Below are positions 17,558 to 26,874 of a DNA stretch of 64,000 bases, piece by piece. The notes beneath the pieces are model-generated. The model ran no database searches. It saw nothing but the letters and a program-made list of their open reading frames with translations, and had not been told where the DNA came from. This DNA comes from JBBQLG01 sp038327655. GTDB lineage: Bacteria > Bacteroidota > Bacteroidia > Cytophagales > Spirosomataceae. Numbering within the stretch: the stretch's first letter is position 1; every line of letters starts with the position of its first letter. Made by a program: the position numbers and the translations under genes. The DNA is taken from positions 14,633-78,632 of the forward strand of contig JBBQLG010000009.1 of NCBI GenBank assembly GCA_038327655.1, written 5' to 3'.

Positions 17558-17932
17558 ATGAAAGTTGATTGGAATAAAAAAGCCGACTATCTGGGTATTG
17601 CCGGATCAATTCTTTGCATCGTGCATTGCCTGGTGACGCCGGTACTGGTGATGACCTCCACGCTACTGAAAGACGACATCGTCAGGACGGGATTTGTGGG
17701 GCTGGATTACGTTTTCATCGCCGTAAACGTCGTGGCCGTCTGGTTTGCCACGCGCCACGCCACCTCGCCTGTTATCAAAACCGCGTTATGGGGTTTCCTT
17801 TGCCTGTTTTCGGTGGCCCTGCTGCTCGAAAACAACAGCCGGTTATTTGAGTACCTGGCCTACGCGGCCTCGGCCGGACTGGTGCTGACCCACGTTTTTA
17901 ACCTCCGGCAGCACCGGCAGCATGTGCACTAA
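17558..17932 (+). CDS. MerC-domain membrane protein
   Basis: The 124-residue product has four membrane helices and the MerC/DUF opening LGIAGSILCIVHCLVTPVL, where the two cysteines and a histidine (C, H, C within six residues) resemble the metal-binding helix of MerC. Small MerC-domain proteins are frequent beside zinc-regulated TonB receptors in Bacteroidetes, so zinc handling is more likely than mercury transport. A longer frame beginning at 17498 would start inside the operator and upstream of the predicted transcription start, so it is rejected. The tail is histidine-rich (RQHRQHVH), adding possible metal ligands. Confidence 0.8.
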   Translation: MKVDWNKKADYLGIAGSILCIVHCLVTPVLVMTSTLLKDDIVRTGFVGLDYVFIAVNVVAVWFATRHATSPVIKTALWGFLCLFSVALLLENNSRLFEYLAYAASAGLVLTHVFNLRQHRQHVH

Positions 17933-18018
17933 AGCGCCTTCGTTCAGCAGAACCGCAACCCGCTACCCGAACGCAGGGCTTCTCGAAACCACGTTCCATG
18001 ATATCTATTGACGGCACC

Positions 18019-18924
18019 ATGACAAATAATAATAGCGTTGACGTAATCATCATCGGTGGCAGTTACTCGGGCCTGTCGGCGGCACTGACGTTGGGCCGTT
18101 CGCTGCGGAGTGTTCTCGTTATTGACAATGGTAAGCCCTGCAACAGGCAGGCACCACATTCGCATAATTTTCTGACGCAGGACGGACAACCACCGGCCCG
18201 GATCGCGGCTACCGGACGGGAGCAGGTTACCGCGTACGATACGGTAACCTTTTACACCGGGCTGGCCGTAAGCGGCATAAAAACAGCGAAAGGGTTTGCG
18301 GTCACAACACAATCGAATGACACCTTTACCGCCAAAAAGCTGATTCTGGCAACGGGGCTAAACGACATCATGCCGGCTATCGACGGCTTTTCCGAGTGCT
18401 GGGGGGTATCCATCATTCATTGCCCTTACTGCCACGGGTATGAAGTCAGGGAGGAGAAAACAGGAATCTTCGGCAATGGCGACATAGGTTATCACTACGG
18501 ACAACTGATTTCTAACTGGACGAAAAACCTCGTGCTCTTCACCAACGGGAAGTCGACGTTAACGCTTGAGCAAACCGCAAAACTGGCCAAACATAACATC
18601 GGCATTATCGAAGCGGAGATCGCAGCCATTGCCCACCACGATGGTCAGATTACAAGCGTGGTGTTAGCCGATCAATCCAGCGTTTCGGTGAAAGCAGTGT
18701 ATACAAGACCCGATTATGTTCAGAACAGTACTATTCCGGCGGCTTTGGGATGCGAATTAACCGGGCAGGGCTTGCTCAAAGTAGATGCTTTTCAACGAAC
18801 AAACGTGAGTGGTGTCTACGCATGTGGAGACAACTCAAGCGGTCGGGCGGTTTCCATTGCCATCTCAACCGGATGTGTGGCCGGCAGTTTTGCCAATAAT
18901 GACCTGACGGCCGAAGCGTTTTGA
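18019..18924 (+). CDS. Thioredoxin-reductase-like FAD/NAD(P) oxidoreductase
   Basis: About 300 residues with FAD motif VIIIGGSYSGLSAAL near the start, redox-active CPYC in HCPYCHGYEV (about residue 135), an NAD(P)-binding segment (FGNGDIGYHYG) that departs from GxGxxA, and a late CGDNSSGRAVSIAI flavin motif. It belongs to the thioredoxin-reductase-like family without a fused thioredoxin. A thioredoxin or small-disulfide substrate is likely but unproven, and the altered nucleotide motif makes the hydride donor uncertain. An upstream in-frame ATG at 17998 adds seven residues. The gene follows the MerC gene by 86 bp on the same strand. Confidence 0.85.
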   Translation: MTNNNSVDVIIIGGSYSGLSAALTLGRSLRSVLVIDNGKPCNRQAPHSHNFLTQDGQPPARIAATGREQVTAYDTVTFYTGLAVSGIKTAKGFAVTTQSNDTFTAKKLILATGLNDIMPAIDGFSECWGVSIIHCPYCHGYEVREEKTGIFGNGDIGYHYGQLISNWTKNLVLFTNGKSTLTLEQTAKLAKHNIGIIEAEIAAIAHHDGQITSVVLADQSSVSVKAVYTRPDYVQNSTIPAALGCELTGQGLLKVDAFQRTNVSGVYACGDNSSGRAVSIAISTGCVAGSFANNDLTAEAF

Positions 18925-18969
18925 CCGGCTCACCGGACGGGAATCGGTAAAGATGATAGGGTATGGTGA

Positions 18970-19098
18970 CGACTGACCGCCACCATACCCGGCCTCGGCA
19001 AGGCGACGGTCGACGAATTGGTTGACCACGTCGAACGCTACTGCCCCGTCCCGAAACTAGTCAACACCGGCATCACCGCCGATGCAGTTTGGGGCCGT
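18970..19098 (+). pseudogene. Remnant of an OsmC-family peroxide reductase (C-terminal end only)
   Basis: From 18970 the plus strand reads LTATIPGLGKATVDELVDH followed by VERYCPVPKLVNTGITADAV. This lines up with the OsmC C-terminus, where a PG...AT helix leads to the CPVS redox cysteine and an EITL strand. A stop codon lies immediately upstream at 18967-18969, no start is present, and the frame runs on into the antisense of the next gene without its own stop. About 40 codons remain, so this is a decayed fragment. The second OsmC cysteine region is absent. Confidence 0.6.
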
Positions 19099-20217
19099 TT
19101 ACTTAGCCGCAAAGCGCGGGTCCCGCAGGTAGTCGAAATCGGTCAGCGTTTGCAGAAACACAATAATGTCCTGCTGATCCTGCGCCGACAGCGCCAGGGC
19201 GGGTGCACCGTTCGGTTTCAGCAACGGGTCGAGGGCCGGGTTGTCGACCATGCCTGATGCATAATGATTCAGCACTTTTTCGAGCGAAGCGAACCGCCCG
19301 TCGTGCATGTATGGCAGCGTGAAGGCAATGTTGCGCAGACTCGGTACGCGGAATTTTCGTTTATCGGCGTCGTTCAGCGTAACCCGGTACCGGCCCAGAT
19401 CTTCGGGTACAACAACAGCACTGACAGCCAGCCCGTTGTTCCGGAAACTCTGATCGGTGAACAGTTCGCCGGCGTGGCAACCGGCACAGTTCTGTTTGAA
19501 AAGCGTCAGGCCGCGTAACTCCTGGGCGTTCATCTCACCCCCGGCTTCCTTACGGACGTAATGATCGTATTTGGAATTGGCCGATACCATCGTGACCATA
19601 AACTGCGACAGGGCTTTCAGAAACCGCTCGGAGGTCACTTCCTCCGAACCGAAAGCCCGTTTAAACAACAGCAAATATTTATCGTTGGTCTGCACTCGGG
19701 CCAGCACATTGGGCATTCGTTCGTCCATCTCGACGGGGTTTTCGATGGGCGCAATCGGCAGCAGGTCCAGATCGGTGATGCCGCCATCCCAGAAGAAATG
19801 ATTGCGCCAGGCCATGTTCTGCACGGCGGGTACGTTACGAATGCCGTTTTTGTCGCCAACGCCGTGACTCAGCGCATGGTCCGTGTGCGAAAAAGCAGCC
19901 CCCTGAATGTGGCAGAATGCGCAGCTAATCAGGCCGTTGGACGACAGCGTAACGTCGTAGAACAGCGTCCGGCCCAATTCTACCCCCTCAACCGTCAGCG
20001 GATTCTTCGATACGTCGTAGGTCAGGTTCGGAAAGTTGGCGGGTTTGGTAAATGTCAGGGGGGTGGCCTGGTAGGTCACGCCCGTACTGCTGCCCGGCGT
20101 GGTGGTTGCGGGCGCTGTGGGCGACACATCACCGGTGGAACTGCCCGACTGACAGGCCACGGCCGCACCGAACAGCGAGACACTTGCCCACAAACCGATT
20201 GTCTGAAGCGTTCGCAT
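19099..20217 (-). CDS. Di-heme cytochrome c peroxidase / MauG family (MbnH-like)
   Basis: This 372-residue protein is a lipoprotein (AVACQSG) with two c-type heme sites, CAFCH (about 130) and CAGCH (about 245), a conserved MaWRNHFFWDGG-like region and a C-terminal LPYMHDGRF stretch. Both the bacterial cytochrome c peroxidases and the MauG/MbnH enzymes share this fold. Its start overlaps by one base the stop of an MbnP-family gene, and in the methanobactin system MbnH oxidises a tryptophan in MbnP to kynurenine to make a copper site. The pairing supports the MbnH-like reading; peroxidase activity remains possible. Confidence 0.88.
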   Translation of the reverse strand: MRTLQTIGLWASVSLFGAAVACQSGSSTGDVSPTAPATTTPGSSTGVTYQATPLTFTKPANFPNLTYDVSKNPLTVEGVELGRTLFYDVTLSSNGLISCAFCHIQGAAFSHTDHALSHGVGDKNGIRNVPAVQNMAWRNHFFWDGGITDLDLLPIAPIENPVEMDERMPNVLARVQTNDKYLLLFKRAFGSEEVTSERFLKALSQFMVTMVSANSKYDHYVRKEAGGEMNAQELRGLTLFKQNCAGCHAGELFTDQSFRNNGLAVSAVVVPEDLGRYRVTLNDADKRKFRVPSLRNIAFTLPYMHDGRFASLEKVLNHYASGMVDNPALDPLLKPNGAPALALSAQDQQDIIVFLQTLTDFDYLRDPRFAAK

Positions 20218-21041
20218 TAGTTATGAGCCAACTGGCGGGTTTGGTTGTAACGGAACAACTGGCTGTAATTATTGGCGATGGTGGCCGAATAGGGGTCGAC
20301 CATCACATCGGGGTGCTGGGCAATACTTAGTTTACTGGCCGTGCCAAACACCTGCAACACATCGGCCTTGATGACGACCTGCGGTGTGTTGTCTTTACCG
20401 ACAATGGCCGGAACCGACCCCAGCGCGAGCGTTACCGTTTTAAGATTATTCAGCGTTTTGGTATCCCGCCCCCCGTAAAAACCGATGTGGTACTGAAACT
20501 TGTTCAGACCGGTGGCATCAATCGGGGCTGCCGGTGAGGTGCCCTCTAATTTCAGAAAAATATAACCGGAGTTCCATTCCCAATACATATCGTTAGCCGC
20601 AGTTGCCGAACCGGCCGGGTCGAGTACGCCTTTTCGCTGACTAATGCTGCTCACACTCCGCGCACTGTCGACGCCGATGGTATAGGTTACGGCGGTATAG
20701 TTGCCGGTAGGCACGTTACGGAAGGTGAGCAACTGCGACGCTTTGTCAGACTCTTTCACCAAAAAATAGCTGCTATCCTGCGGCACGACGTATTCGGTGC
20801 CGTCGGCCCGTTTAAACCGAAAATTACTGAGGTAATAGTTAAGCGTCGTCACCGTAAAAGCCTCCCCGCTACTGTTGGTATAACGACCTGTACCGAGAGC
20901 GAGGTCTCCAGTCCCCACCACATTATCGACGAGTACCTGCAACTGCCCCGTATCGGGCGTTACATCGTTATTCTTGCAGGCAATAATCCAACTGCTGAAT
21001 AGCAAAACCGAAGCGAATGAGAGAAGCAGATATTTTTTCAT
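20217..21041 (-). CDS. MbnP-family copper-binding lipoprotein
   Basis: The protein has 274 residues, a lipobox (SWIIACKN, cysteine near residue 22) and the MbnP pattern. It runs LNYYLSNFRF (about 67), GVDSARS...QRKGVLDP (about 133-150), MYWEWNSGYIFLKLEG (about 162-177) and FQYHIGFYGG (about 193). The YWEW pair offers candidate tryptophans for oxidation by the partner di-heme enzyme, whose gene starts on the last base of this one. Outer-membrane or periplasmic copper binding is the family role. There are no methanobactin biosynthesis genes nearby. Confidence 0.85.
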   Translation of the reverse strand: MKKYLLLSFASVLLFSSWIIACKNNDVTPDTGQLQVLVDNVVGTGDLALGTGRYTNSSGEAFTVTTLNYYLSNFRFKRADGTEYVVPQDSSYFLVKESDKASQLLTFRNVPTGNYTAVTYTIGVDSARSVSSISQRKGVLDPAGSATAANDMYWEWNSGYIFLKLEGTSPAAPIDATGLNKFQYHIGFYGGRDTKTLNNLKTVTLALGSVPAIVGKDNTPQVVIKADVLQVFGTASKLSIAQHPDVMVDPYSATIANNYSQLFRYNQTRQLAHN

Positions 21042-21167
21042 AAGAGCCGGATAAACGAGGGTACAGTTGAAACGAATAAACCGCTGATTTACTTACGGAT
21101 TATTCAGTAAAAACGGTTGAAAATCAGTGTACGACTACCCACCGGCACATAATTAATATTGACTTCG

Positions 21168-24100
21168 TTACACCGACTGACCTTCTACCAGCACAATTTC
21201 GGCATCGGTCAGGCAATAAAGGGCGTATACGAGCTGGTCAATCTGGCGGTTAGTGACGGTGCGCTCGGTTTGCAGGGCAGTGGCTTTCGCCTGTTGGTCA
21301 GCGTAGAACGGTTTCCATTCCATCTGCTTCGGCAGCGAAATACTCACTTTTTGTTTGGCTAATTCGGCCAGCAGCGCGGGCCAGTCGAGGGCGGGCCAAT
21401 GCCGGAGTTTGTCGGTGAGTTTACCCACGCCGAGGTCGGATTGAAACAGGTCGGCTACCTGCTTAGTCAGCGTTTGTAGCTGTTCGGTAAGCGTCAGCAT
21501 CCGGTCGGCCAGTGCCGCAAGTGCGGTTTGCTGTTCGGGGGTAGGATTAGCGATTGGTAGTTTGTCTACATATTGCTTCTTAAACCTTAATCGACCTCCT
21601 TTATCTGAATCTCCTAAGACGGCACAAACGTCTCTAAAAAAATACCAAGCCAGTTTTGAATTGAGAACGCACAACAGAAATTTATCTGAAAACGGGATCA
21701 CAAATGTTGTATCACCTACGTAGTGTTTTCTTGTGTCAAACGCAAAGCGAGATTCCTTGGTAATGTCAGGAAAGACAATTTTCGGCTTCTCAAAATCGTC
21801 GTAATAATCACAGGCCCTTAGTTCCCACCAAAAATCACCCTTATCGGCTCGATTAGTTGCATCTTTTTCATACTGTTCAAGATGGCGAAGAATAGACGGA
21901 TATTTCTTACTGATCGAGGTTAGAGCAGCAGCGTACGGTACGGCCAGGTTCTTCTCCAACCAGTTCCATGACTTTTTAGGATTATCAATCTTAAGCCCCG
22001 ACGCCTTGGCAGTTGCCATCTCTTCATCGAATGCTGCTTTAACAAAAGGGTAGCGCGTTTCACCTTTGGGAATTACTATTATATACTTCTCCTCAAAGTC
22101 AATCCGGTAACTCCGCACATTGTCGCCTACAACAAACGGTTTAATTACATCGGCGCTGGCTGGATGTTCGGCAATTAGCTTGTTTCGAGTGTTAAGATCA
22201 ATGACGAAGGCTTCGTTAAAACCAGTCTTTATGCCGTACTGAATGGCTCCCCCTACGTAATTATTCAATGAAACGCTGTTCACTCGCATCTTATCAAAAA
22301 CAGCATTCTGTTCTGAACCACTCAGTTGCCAATTCTCTTCCTTAAGCCGGTTTTGGTCAATGTGAATGGGATGTTCCTGAATGGCCGCTTCCAAACTGGC
22401 AAAACCGAGCGATTGAATTTTTGCAAAGAGCGTGGGCGTGTCGGTAGATGGCTGTTTGCAAACCAGCACAATAGTCGGAAACGTGGCGGCATCGGCAAAA
22501 ACGGGCAGTTCGCCGAAGTCAATAATTTGCCGCAAATCAAATTGACTTAGGTACTGTCGGAGGGGTTTGCCGTAGCCCGCTTTAATGAATTTGTTTGGTG
22601 TTATGTAACCAATATACCCCCCCCCCCGCGTTAAGCTTATCGCTCGGTCGTAAAAGTAAACGTATAAGTCGGCCGTACCATTGCCCGTCGTGTAGTTTTT
22701 GATCAGGTAATTTTTCTGTTCGCTCCCAATCAGTTCCTGCCGCACATAGGGGGGATTACCCACGACGACATCGAACCGGACGCTGTTAAATTCGGCGTCC
22801 CAGTCGAAGGCGTATTCGCTCACGGCGGGGTCGCTCACTAAGCTGTTGCCCTGCCGGACGTGGTCGTCGAGGTTAGCCAACGTTTCGGATTTTGAGGCCG
22901 TTTTGAGCCATAAGGCCAGTTTGGTAATCTCTACTGATTCGGGGTTCAGGTCCACGCCGTAGATGTTGCGCGAAACGATGTTTTTCTTGATTTCCCATTC
23001 CCGGTACGGCTTTGTGGCCAGGCCAATCGACTGTTTGCTGCGGTTTTCCAACGCCTTCAGTTGCTGGTCGTAGGGCGTAGTGAGTTTATACAGTTCCTCC
23101 TTCAGCACCCGCCATTTCTCCCACAGAAAATCGAACACCTGCGTCAGAAAAGCCCCCGATCCGCAGGCCGGGTCCAGCACCCGAATGGTTTGAAGGTACG
23201 GCTCGTACGCTTCCCAGAAATGGAGGTGCAGGGCGATGGTGTTGTTCCATTCACAGCCGCCCTTGTCCGGGATTCGGATGCTTTCGTAGTCGGCCACGGT
23301 CAAGTCGGGCAGTTGGTCTACGCCGAGGTCACGGAGAATTTCGGCTTCACGGTCGTTGAGCCAGCCGCCCACGGCCTGTTCCACAATGTAGCGGGTAATG
23401 TAGTCGGGGGTATAAAAGACGCCTTCTTTCTTGCGTTTCGAGGTTGTACCAACGGCAAACGGCTCTAACGTACCAACGGCCACCGACTCGTTTTTCTGCA
23501 ACTCGGCTTTGATTTCTTCAATGTCGCTGATCGACTGCTCGAAGATGTGGCCCAGTACATTGACGTTTAGTTCACCCTGGAAATTGTAGCCGTTCAGAAA
23601 CCGCATCAGGTCATCGAGCCGGAAATCCCGGATGGTCAGCGTGTCCAATAACGCATCGCCCCGGAACAAGCCCCCGTTAAAAGGCGGGATGTTGCGTTTA
23701 CCGTAGCCCTTGTCGAAGGCGACAAACGCCCGGCGCAGTTCCTGCATGATTTTGTCGTCGTCCTGCCCGAAGGAGGCTTCGGCGGCATCGGTCACTTTTT
23801 TGAGTACGTTTTCGACCAGCGAAAGGTCGCGGGCGAAGCACATAAAAATGAGCCGGTCAATGAGTTTCTGCGTGGCCCGGAACAGCTCGTTGGCAGGCAC
23901 CGCCGTGTTGTCGCGCCGGATTTGCCCAAACAGGCTTTCGCGGTGGCGTTTATAGTCGGCGTAAAATTGGTTGGTGATGGTTTTTAGTTCTTTTTCGCGC
24001 TTTTGCAGCATCGTCTCCATCGCCGAATCCGTTGAACGCAGAAAAAGCTGATCTTTCTGGAGCAGCATACACAACCGTTTAACGCCGTGCCCTTCGAGAA

Positions 24101-24647
24101 TCGTCAGCAAATCAAAGGCTTCGTACTGCAACATACCGAGACTATAGCGGTAGAGCCGGATTTCCTGGCAGTTGGAGACAATAACCCATTCGCAGGGCTT
24201 GCTGAGTTTGGGCACGTAACTGAATGCCTGCTCAACGGGCGTACCGGGGAAATCTTTGCGGTTCTGTTTCTTATCGAGGTTAACGAGCGGCCCCTTCAGT
24301 TCGATAATGGCATGAACGTCGCTTTGCGTAGTCCGGGTTAGGGCGTCGAACTGAAAATAGCCCAACACGCCATCGGGCGTTTTACCATCGAAGTCAACTT
24401 TATACTCGTGCTCCAACTGCCATTCGGTCAGTTGTTTTTCGTAGGCATAGCCCAGCACGTCGCCAAAGATTTTATTTAGGAACTCCGATTGTAGTTTCCG
24501 TTCGTTCAGCGATTGGATTTTACCGGAGGCAATGCCATTTTTCCAATTGGTCAGGATTTTGCGTTTTTCGTCCTGATTGTCGGTATGAAGGTCGCGTTGC
24601 AGGGCTTTATCGATGTCGGCCGCAGCGAATAGGGAACGGTGTTGCAT
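21168..24647 (-). CDS. Type IIG restriction-modification enzyme (Eco57I-like)
   Basis: A single chain of about 1159 residues. The N-terminal third has a nuclease-like block with PDGVLGYF and IIELKG (a PD-ExK-type core, about 70-115). The middle has N6-adenine methyltransferase motifs: DPACGSGAF near 495 and NPPYV near 635. The last third resembles a TaqI-type target-recognition domain and ends with a coiled LTEQLQTLTKQVADL. Such enzymes cut and methylate with one polypeptide. I prefer the ATG at 24647, because the in-frame ATG at 24659 lies inside TATGTTTG, a promoter -7 box. A long stretch at 21600-22300 is AT-richer than the rest, consistent with a swapped recognition domain. Confidence 0.88.
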   Translation of the reverse strand: MQHRSLFAAADIDKALQRDLHTDNQDEKRKILTNWKNGIASGKIQSLNERKLQSEFLNKIFGDVLGYAYEKQLTEWQLEHEYKVDFDGKTPDGVLGYFQFDALTRTTQSDVHAIIELKGPLVNLDKKQNRKDFPGTPVEQAFSYVPKLSKPCEWVIVSNCQEIRLYRYSLGMLQYEAFDLLTILEGHGVKRLCMLLQKDQLFLRSTDSAMETMLQKREKELKTITNQFYADYKRHRESLFGQIRRDNTAVPANELFRATQKLIDRLIFMCFARDLSLVENVLKKVTDAAEASFGQDDDKIMQELRRAFVAFDKGYGKRNIPPFNGGLFRGDALLDTLTIRDFRLDDLMRFLNGYNFQGELNVNVLGHIFEQSISDIEEIKAELQKNESVAVGTLEPFAVGTTSKRKKEGVFYTPDYITRYIVEQAVGGWLNDREAEILRDLGVDQLPDLTVADYESIRIPDKGGCEWNNTIALHLHFWEAYEPYLQTIRVLDPACGSGAFLTQVFDFLWEKWRVLKEELYKLTTPYDQQLKALENRSKQSIGLATKPYREWEIKKNIVSRNIYGVDLNPESVEITKLALWLKTASKSETLANLDDHVRQGNSLVSDPAVSEYAFDWDAEFNSVRFDVVVGNPPYVRQELIGSEQKNYLIKNYTTGNGTADLYVYFYDRAISLTRGGGYIGYITPNKFIKAGYGKPLRQYLSQFDLRQIIDFGELPVFADAATFPTIVLVCKQPSTDTPTLFAKIQSLGFASLEAAIQEHPIHIDQNRLKEENWQLSGSEQNAVFDKMRVNSVSLNNYVGGAIQYGIKTGFNEAFVIDLNTRNKLIAEHPASADVIKPFVVGDNVRSYRIDFEEKYIIVIPKGETRYPFVKAAFDEEMATAKASGLKIDNPKKSWNWLEKNLAVPYAAALTSISKKYPSILRHLEQYEKDATNRADKGDFWWELRACDYYDDFEKPKIVFPDITKESRFAFDTRKHYVGDTTFVIPFSDKFLLCVLNSKLAWYFFRDVCAVLGDSDKGGRLRFKKQYVDKLPIANPTPEQQTALAALADRMLTLTEQLQTLTKQVADLFQSDLGVGKLTDKLRHWPALDWPALLAELAKQKVSISLPKQMEWKPFYADQQAKATALQTERTVTNRQIDQLVYALYCLTDAEIVLVEGQSV

Positions 24648-24674
24648 GACCGCAAACATACAAAAACCGACTCG

Positions 24675-24962
24675 CTATTGCTCGCCGGCTTCTTCCGGCC
24701 GCACCAGCAGGTAAATACCCAGGCTAAACACCGAGCTGGCTACCAGACACAATAGCAAAGTGAAAACCATGACGTTGAAATCATCTTCGGGACGGAGCGG
24801 CTCCCGGCGAACCAGCAGCAGGGCAATCTGAATAAACAGAGCAAACGCCGTAATCAGGGCACCGGTCAGCATTAGCCACAGCACCACCGGCACCCGGTGC
24901 CAGCGGTAACTCACCACCCGGCCGTCGGCGGTCAGGTATGTTTTCGAGAGGGGTTCTTTCAT
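24675..24962 (-). CDS. Hypothetical two-helix membrane protein
   Basis: About 95 residues beginning MKEPLSKTYL, with a cytoplasmic leader that includes SYRWHRVP and two hydrophobic helices (about 30-52 and 65-87) separated by an arginine-rich loop (RREPLRPEDD). I do not recognise it. An in-frame start at 24986 would add eight residues. It lies 28 bp upstream of the restriction-modification gene on the same strand, but the promoter-like TATGTTTG between them suggests separate transcription. The gene is divergent from poxB. Confidence 0.6.
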   Translation of the reverse strand: MKEPLSKTYLTADGRVVSYRWHRVPVVLWLMLTGALITAFALFIQIALLLVRREPLRPEDDFNVMVFTLLLCLVASSVFSLGIYLLVRPEEAGEQ

Positions 24963-25112
24963 TGGAATCGCCTGTTTACAAGACAACAGCGCAAACTGAT
25001 TTTAGTGAAACGATCGGGCATCTTTTTTCTGCCTGTCGGCCGAAAACCTACGCGCCCGATTCCCGTTATACCCTACGGCTGGGAAAACGGCCGGTGGAAG
25101 ATACTCAACAAC

Positions 25113-26837
25113 ATGGCACAGACAATCGCAAAAGTCCTGGTCGACATGCTCGTTCAGGCGGGAGTACGCCGGGTTCATGGCCTTACGGGCGACTCACTGA
25201 ACGGCATTGTCGATGAAATTCGGCGGCACGAGGCCATCGAATGGGTGCATTACCGGCACGAAGAAGCAGCCGCTTTTGCCGCCGGTGCCGAAGCCCAGCT
25301 CACGGGCCGGTTAGCGGTTTGCGCCGGTAGTTGCGGCCCCGGCAACCTGCACTTAATCAACGGCTTGTACGATTGCCACCGGAGCATGGCCCCGGTGCTG
25401 GCCATTGCCGCCCACATTCCGAGCAGCGAAATTGGTACGGGTTATTTTCAGGAAACGCACCCCGAACGGCTGTTTCAGGAGTGCAGCCATTACTGCGAAC
25501 TAATCTCCTCCGCCAAACAGATGCCCCGCGTCCTCCAATCGGCCATGCAGCACGCGGTTGGACTGTCGGGCGTAGCCGTCATTGCGTTATCGGGCGATGT
25601 CTCCGCCGAAGAAGTAGACGACATGCAGTTGCTGCACGAATTATTCCTGCCCAAACCGGTTATCCGGCCGTCGGATGATGAACTGAACCGCGTGGCCGAT
25701 TTGCTGAACAACGCCGGAAAAGTGACTATTCTGGGCGGCAGTGGTTGCGCCGACGCGCACGATGAAGTGGTGGCCCTCTGCAAACACCTCAAAGCCCCGT
25801 TGGTCTATGCCCTGCGCGGCAAGGAACACCTCGAACACGACAATCCCTATCAGGTTGGCTTAACGGGGCTGATCGGCTACCCATCCGGGGCCAAAGCCAT
25901 CGACGACTGCGACGTGCTGCTGATGCTGGGAAGTGATTTTCCGTACAAAGACTGGTATCCGGCGAATGCCAAAATCATTCAGGTCGACATCCGGGCGGAA
26001 CGATTGGGGCGCCGGGCGCGGATGGACATGGGCGTGGTGGGGGCCATTAAACCAACCATCGACGCACTTCTGCCGCTGCTCACCGCCAAAACCGACCGCG
26101 CCCACCTCGACCGTGCGCTCGATAATTATGCAAGTGCCCGGAAATCGCTCGACGGCCACGCGCAGGGCGACGAAAACAACGGCCTGATTTATCCCGAATA
26201 CCTGACGGCACTGCTCAGCGAACTCGCCCCCGACGATGCTATTTTCACCTGCGATGTCGGGACGCCAACGGTCTGGGCAGCCCGCTACCTAAACATGACC
26301 CGGAACCGGCGGCTGCTGGGATCGTTTTCGCACGGGTCGATGGCCAGTGCGATGCCGCAGGCCATTGGCGCGCAGTTGGCTTACCCCGGCCGGTCCGTCA
26401 TATCACTTTCCGGCGACGGTGGTTTTGCCATGCTCATGGGCGATTTTCTCACGATTCTGCAATACAACCTGCCCGTCAAAATCGTGGTGTTCAACAATGC
26501 CTCGCTGGGGTTTGTGGCGACGGAAATGAAAGTGGCGGGTTTGCCACCGTTCGGCACGGACCTCAAGAACCCGAATTTCGCAACAATGGCCGAAGCAATG
26601 GGCGCACGGGGCATCCGCGTTGAAAAGCCGGAGGATGTTCGGTCGGCGGTGGCGATGGCGATGCAGCACAACGGGCCGGTGCTGCTCGACGTGCTGGTAA
26701 ACCCGGTGGAACTGTCCATGCCGCCCAAAATTACGCTCAGCGAAGCGTGGGGCTTTAGTTTGTACATGCTCAGGGAAACCATCGGCGGGCACGGGGGCGA
26801 AGTAGTCGACACCATGAAGAGCAATTTTCTGAGTTGA
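25113..26837 (+). CDS. poxB: Pyruvate:quinone oxidoreductase / pyruvate oxidase (PoxB-like), ThDP enzyme
   Basis: The 574-residue chain has the three domains of ThDP oxidoreductases. Residues 1-170 are the pyrimidine-binding part with RHEEAAAFAAGAEAQ and its catalytic glutamate, about 185-330 the FAD-like central domain, and about 350-540 the ThDP-binding domain with GDGGFAM and NNASLGF. The C-terminus GHGGEVVDTMKSNFLS matches the lipid-binding tail of E. coli PoxB, which oxidises pyruvate to acetate and CO2 and feeds ubiquinone. An upstream in-frame extension to 24897 is rejected because it is unconserved and antisense to the neighbouring gene. Confidence 0.88.
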   Translation: MAQTIAKVLVDMLVQAGVRRVHGLTGDSLNGIVDEIRRHEAIEWVHYRHEEAAAFAAGAEAQLTGRLAVCAGSCGPGNLHLINGLYDCHRSMAPVLAIAAHIPSSEIGTGYFQETHPERLFQECSHYCELISSAKQMPRVLQSAMQHAVGLSGVAVIALSGDVSAEEVDDMQLLHELFLPKPVIRPSDDELNRVADLLNNAGKVTILGGSGCADAHDEVVALCKHLKAPLVYALRGKEHLEHDNPYQVGLTGLIGYPSGAKAIDDCDVLLMLGSDFPYKDWYPANAKIIQVDIRAERLGRRARMDMGVVGAIKPTIDALLPLLTAKTDRAHLDRALDNYASARKSLDGHAQGDENNGLIYPEYLTALLSELAPDDAIFTCDVGTPTVWAARYLNMTRNRRLLGSFSHGSMASAMPQAIGAQLAYPGRSVISLSGDGGFAMLMGDFLTILQYNLPVKIVVFNNASLGFVATEMKVAGLPPFGTDLKNPNFATMAEAMGARGIRVEKPEDVRSAVAMAMQHNGPVLLDVLVNPVELSMPPKITLSEAWGFSLYMLRETIGGHGGEVVDTMKSNFLS

Positions 26838-26861
26838 GACGGTTTGCCGGAACGCCGTACG

Positions 26862-26869
26862 TATTTTTG
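26862..26869 (+). promoter_or_regulatory. TAnnTTTG -7 box directly before the CDF gene
   Basis: TATTTTTG ends five bases before the ATG at 26875. If it is used, the message would begin at or next to the start codon. A TTTG occurs 15 bases upstream (26843-26846), shorter than the usual 19-20 spacing. Confidence 0.4.
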
Positions 26870-26874
26870 TCCAC

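Noticed and set aside
17558..17932. Mercury-resistance merC
   Set aside because: No merA, merR or merP nearby; the Zur-like operators and TonB receptor point to zinc.
24897..25112. N-terminal extension of PoxB (73 codons)
   Set aside because: The extra part is not conserved and lies antisense to the neighbouring membrane-protein gene; the domain starts at MAQTIAKVL.
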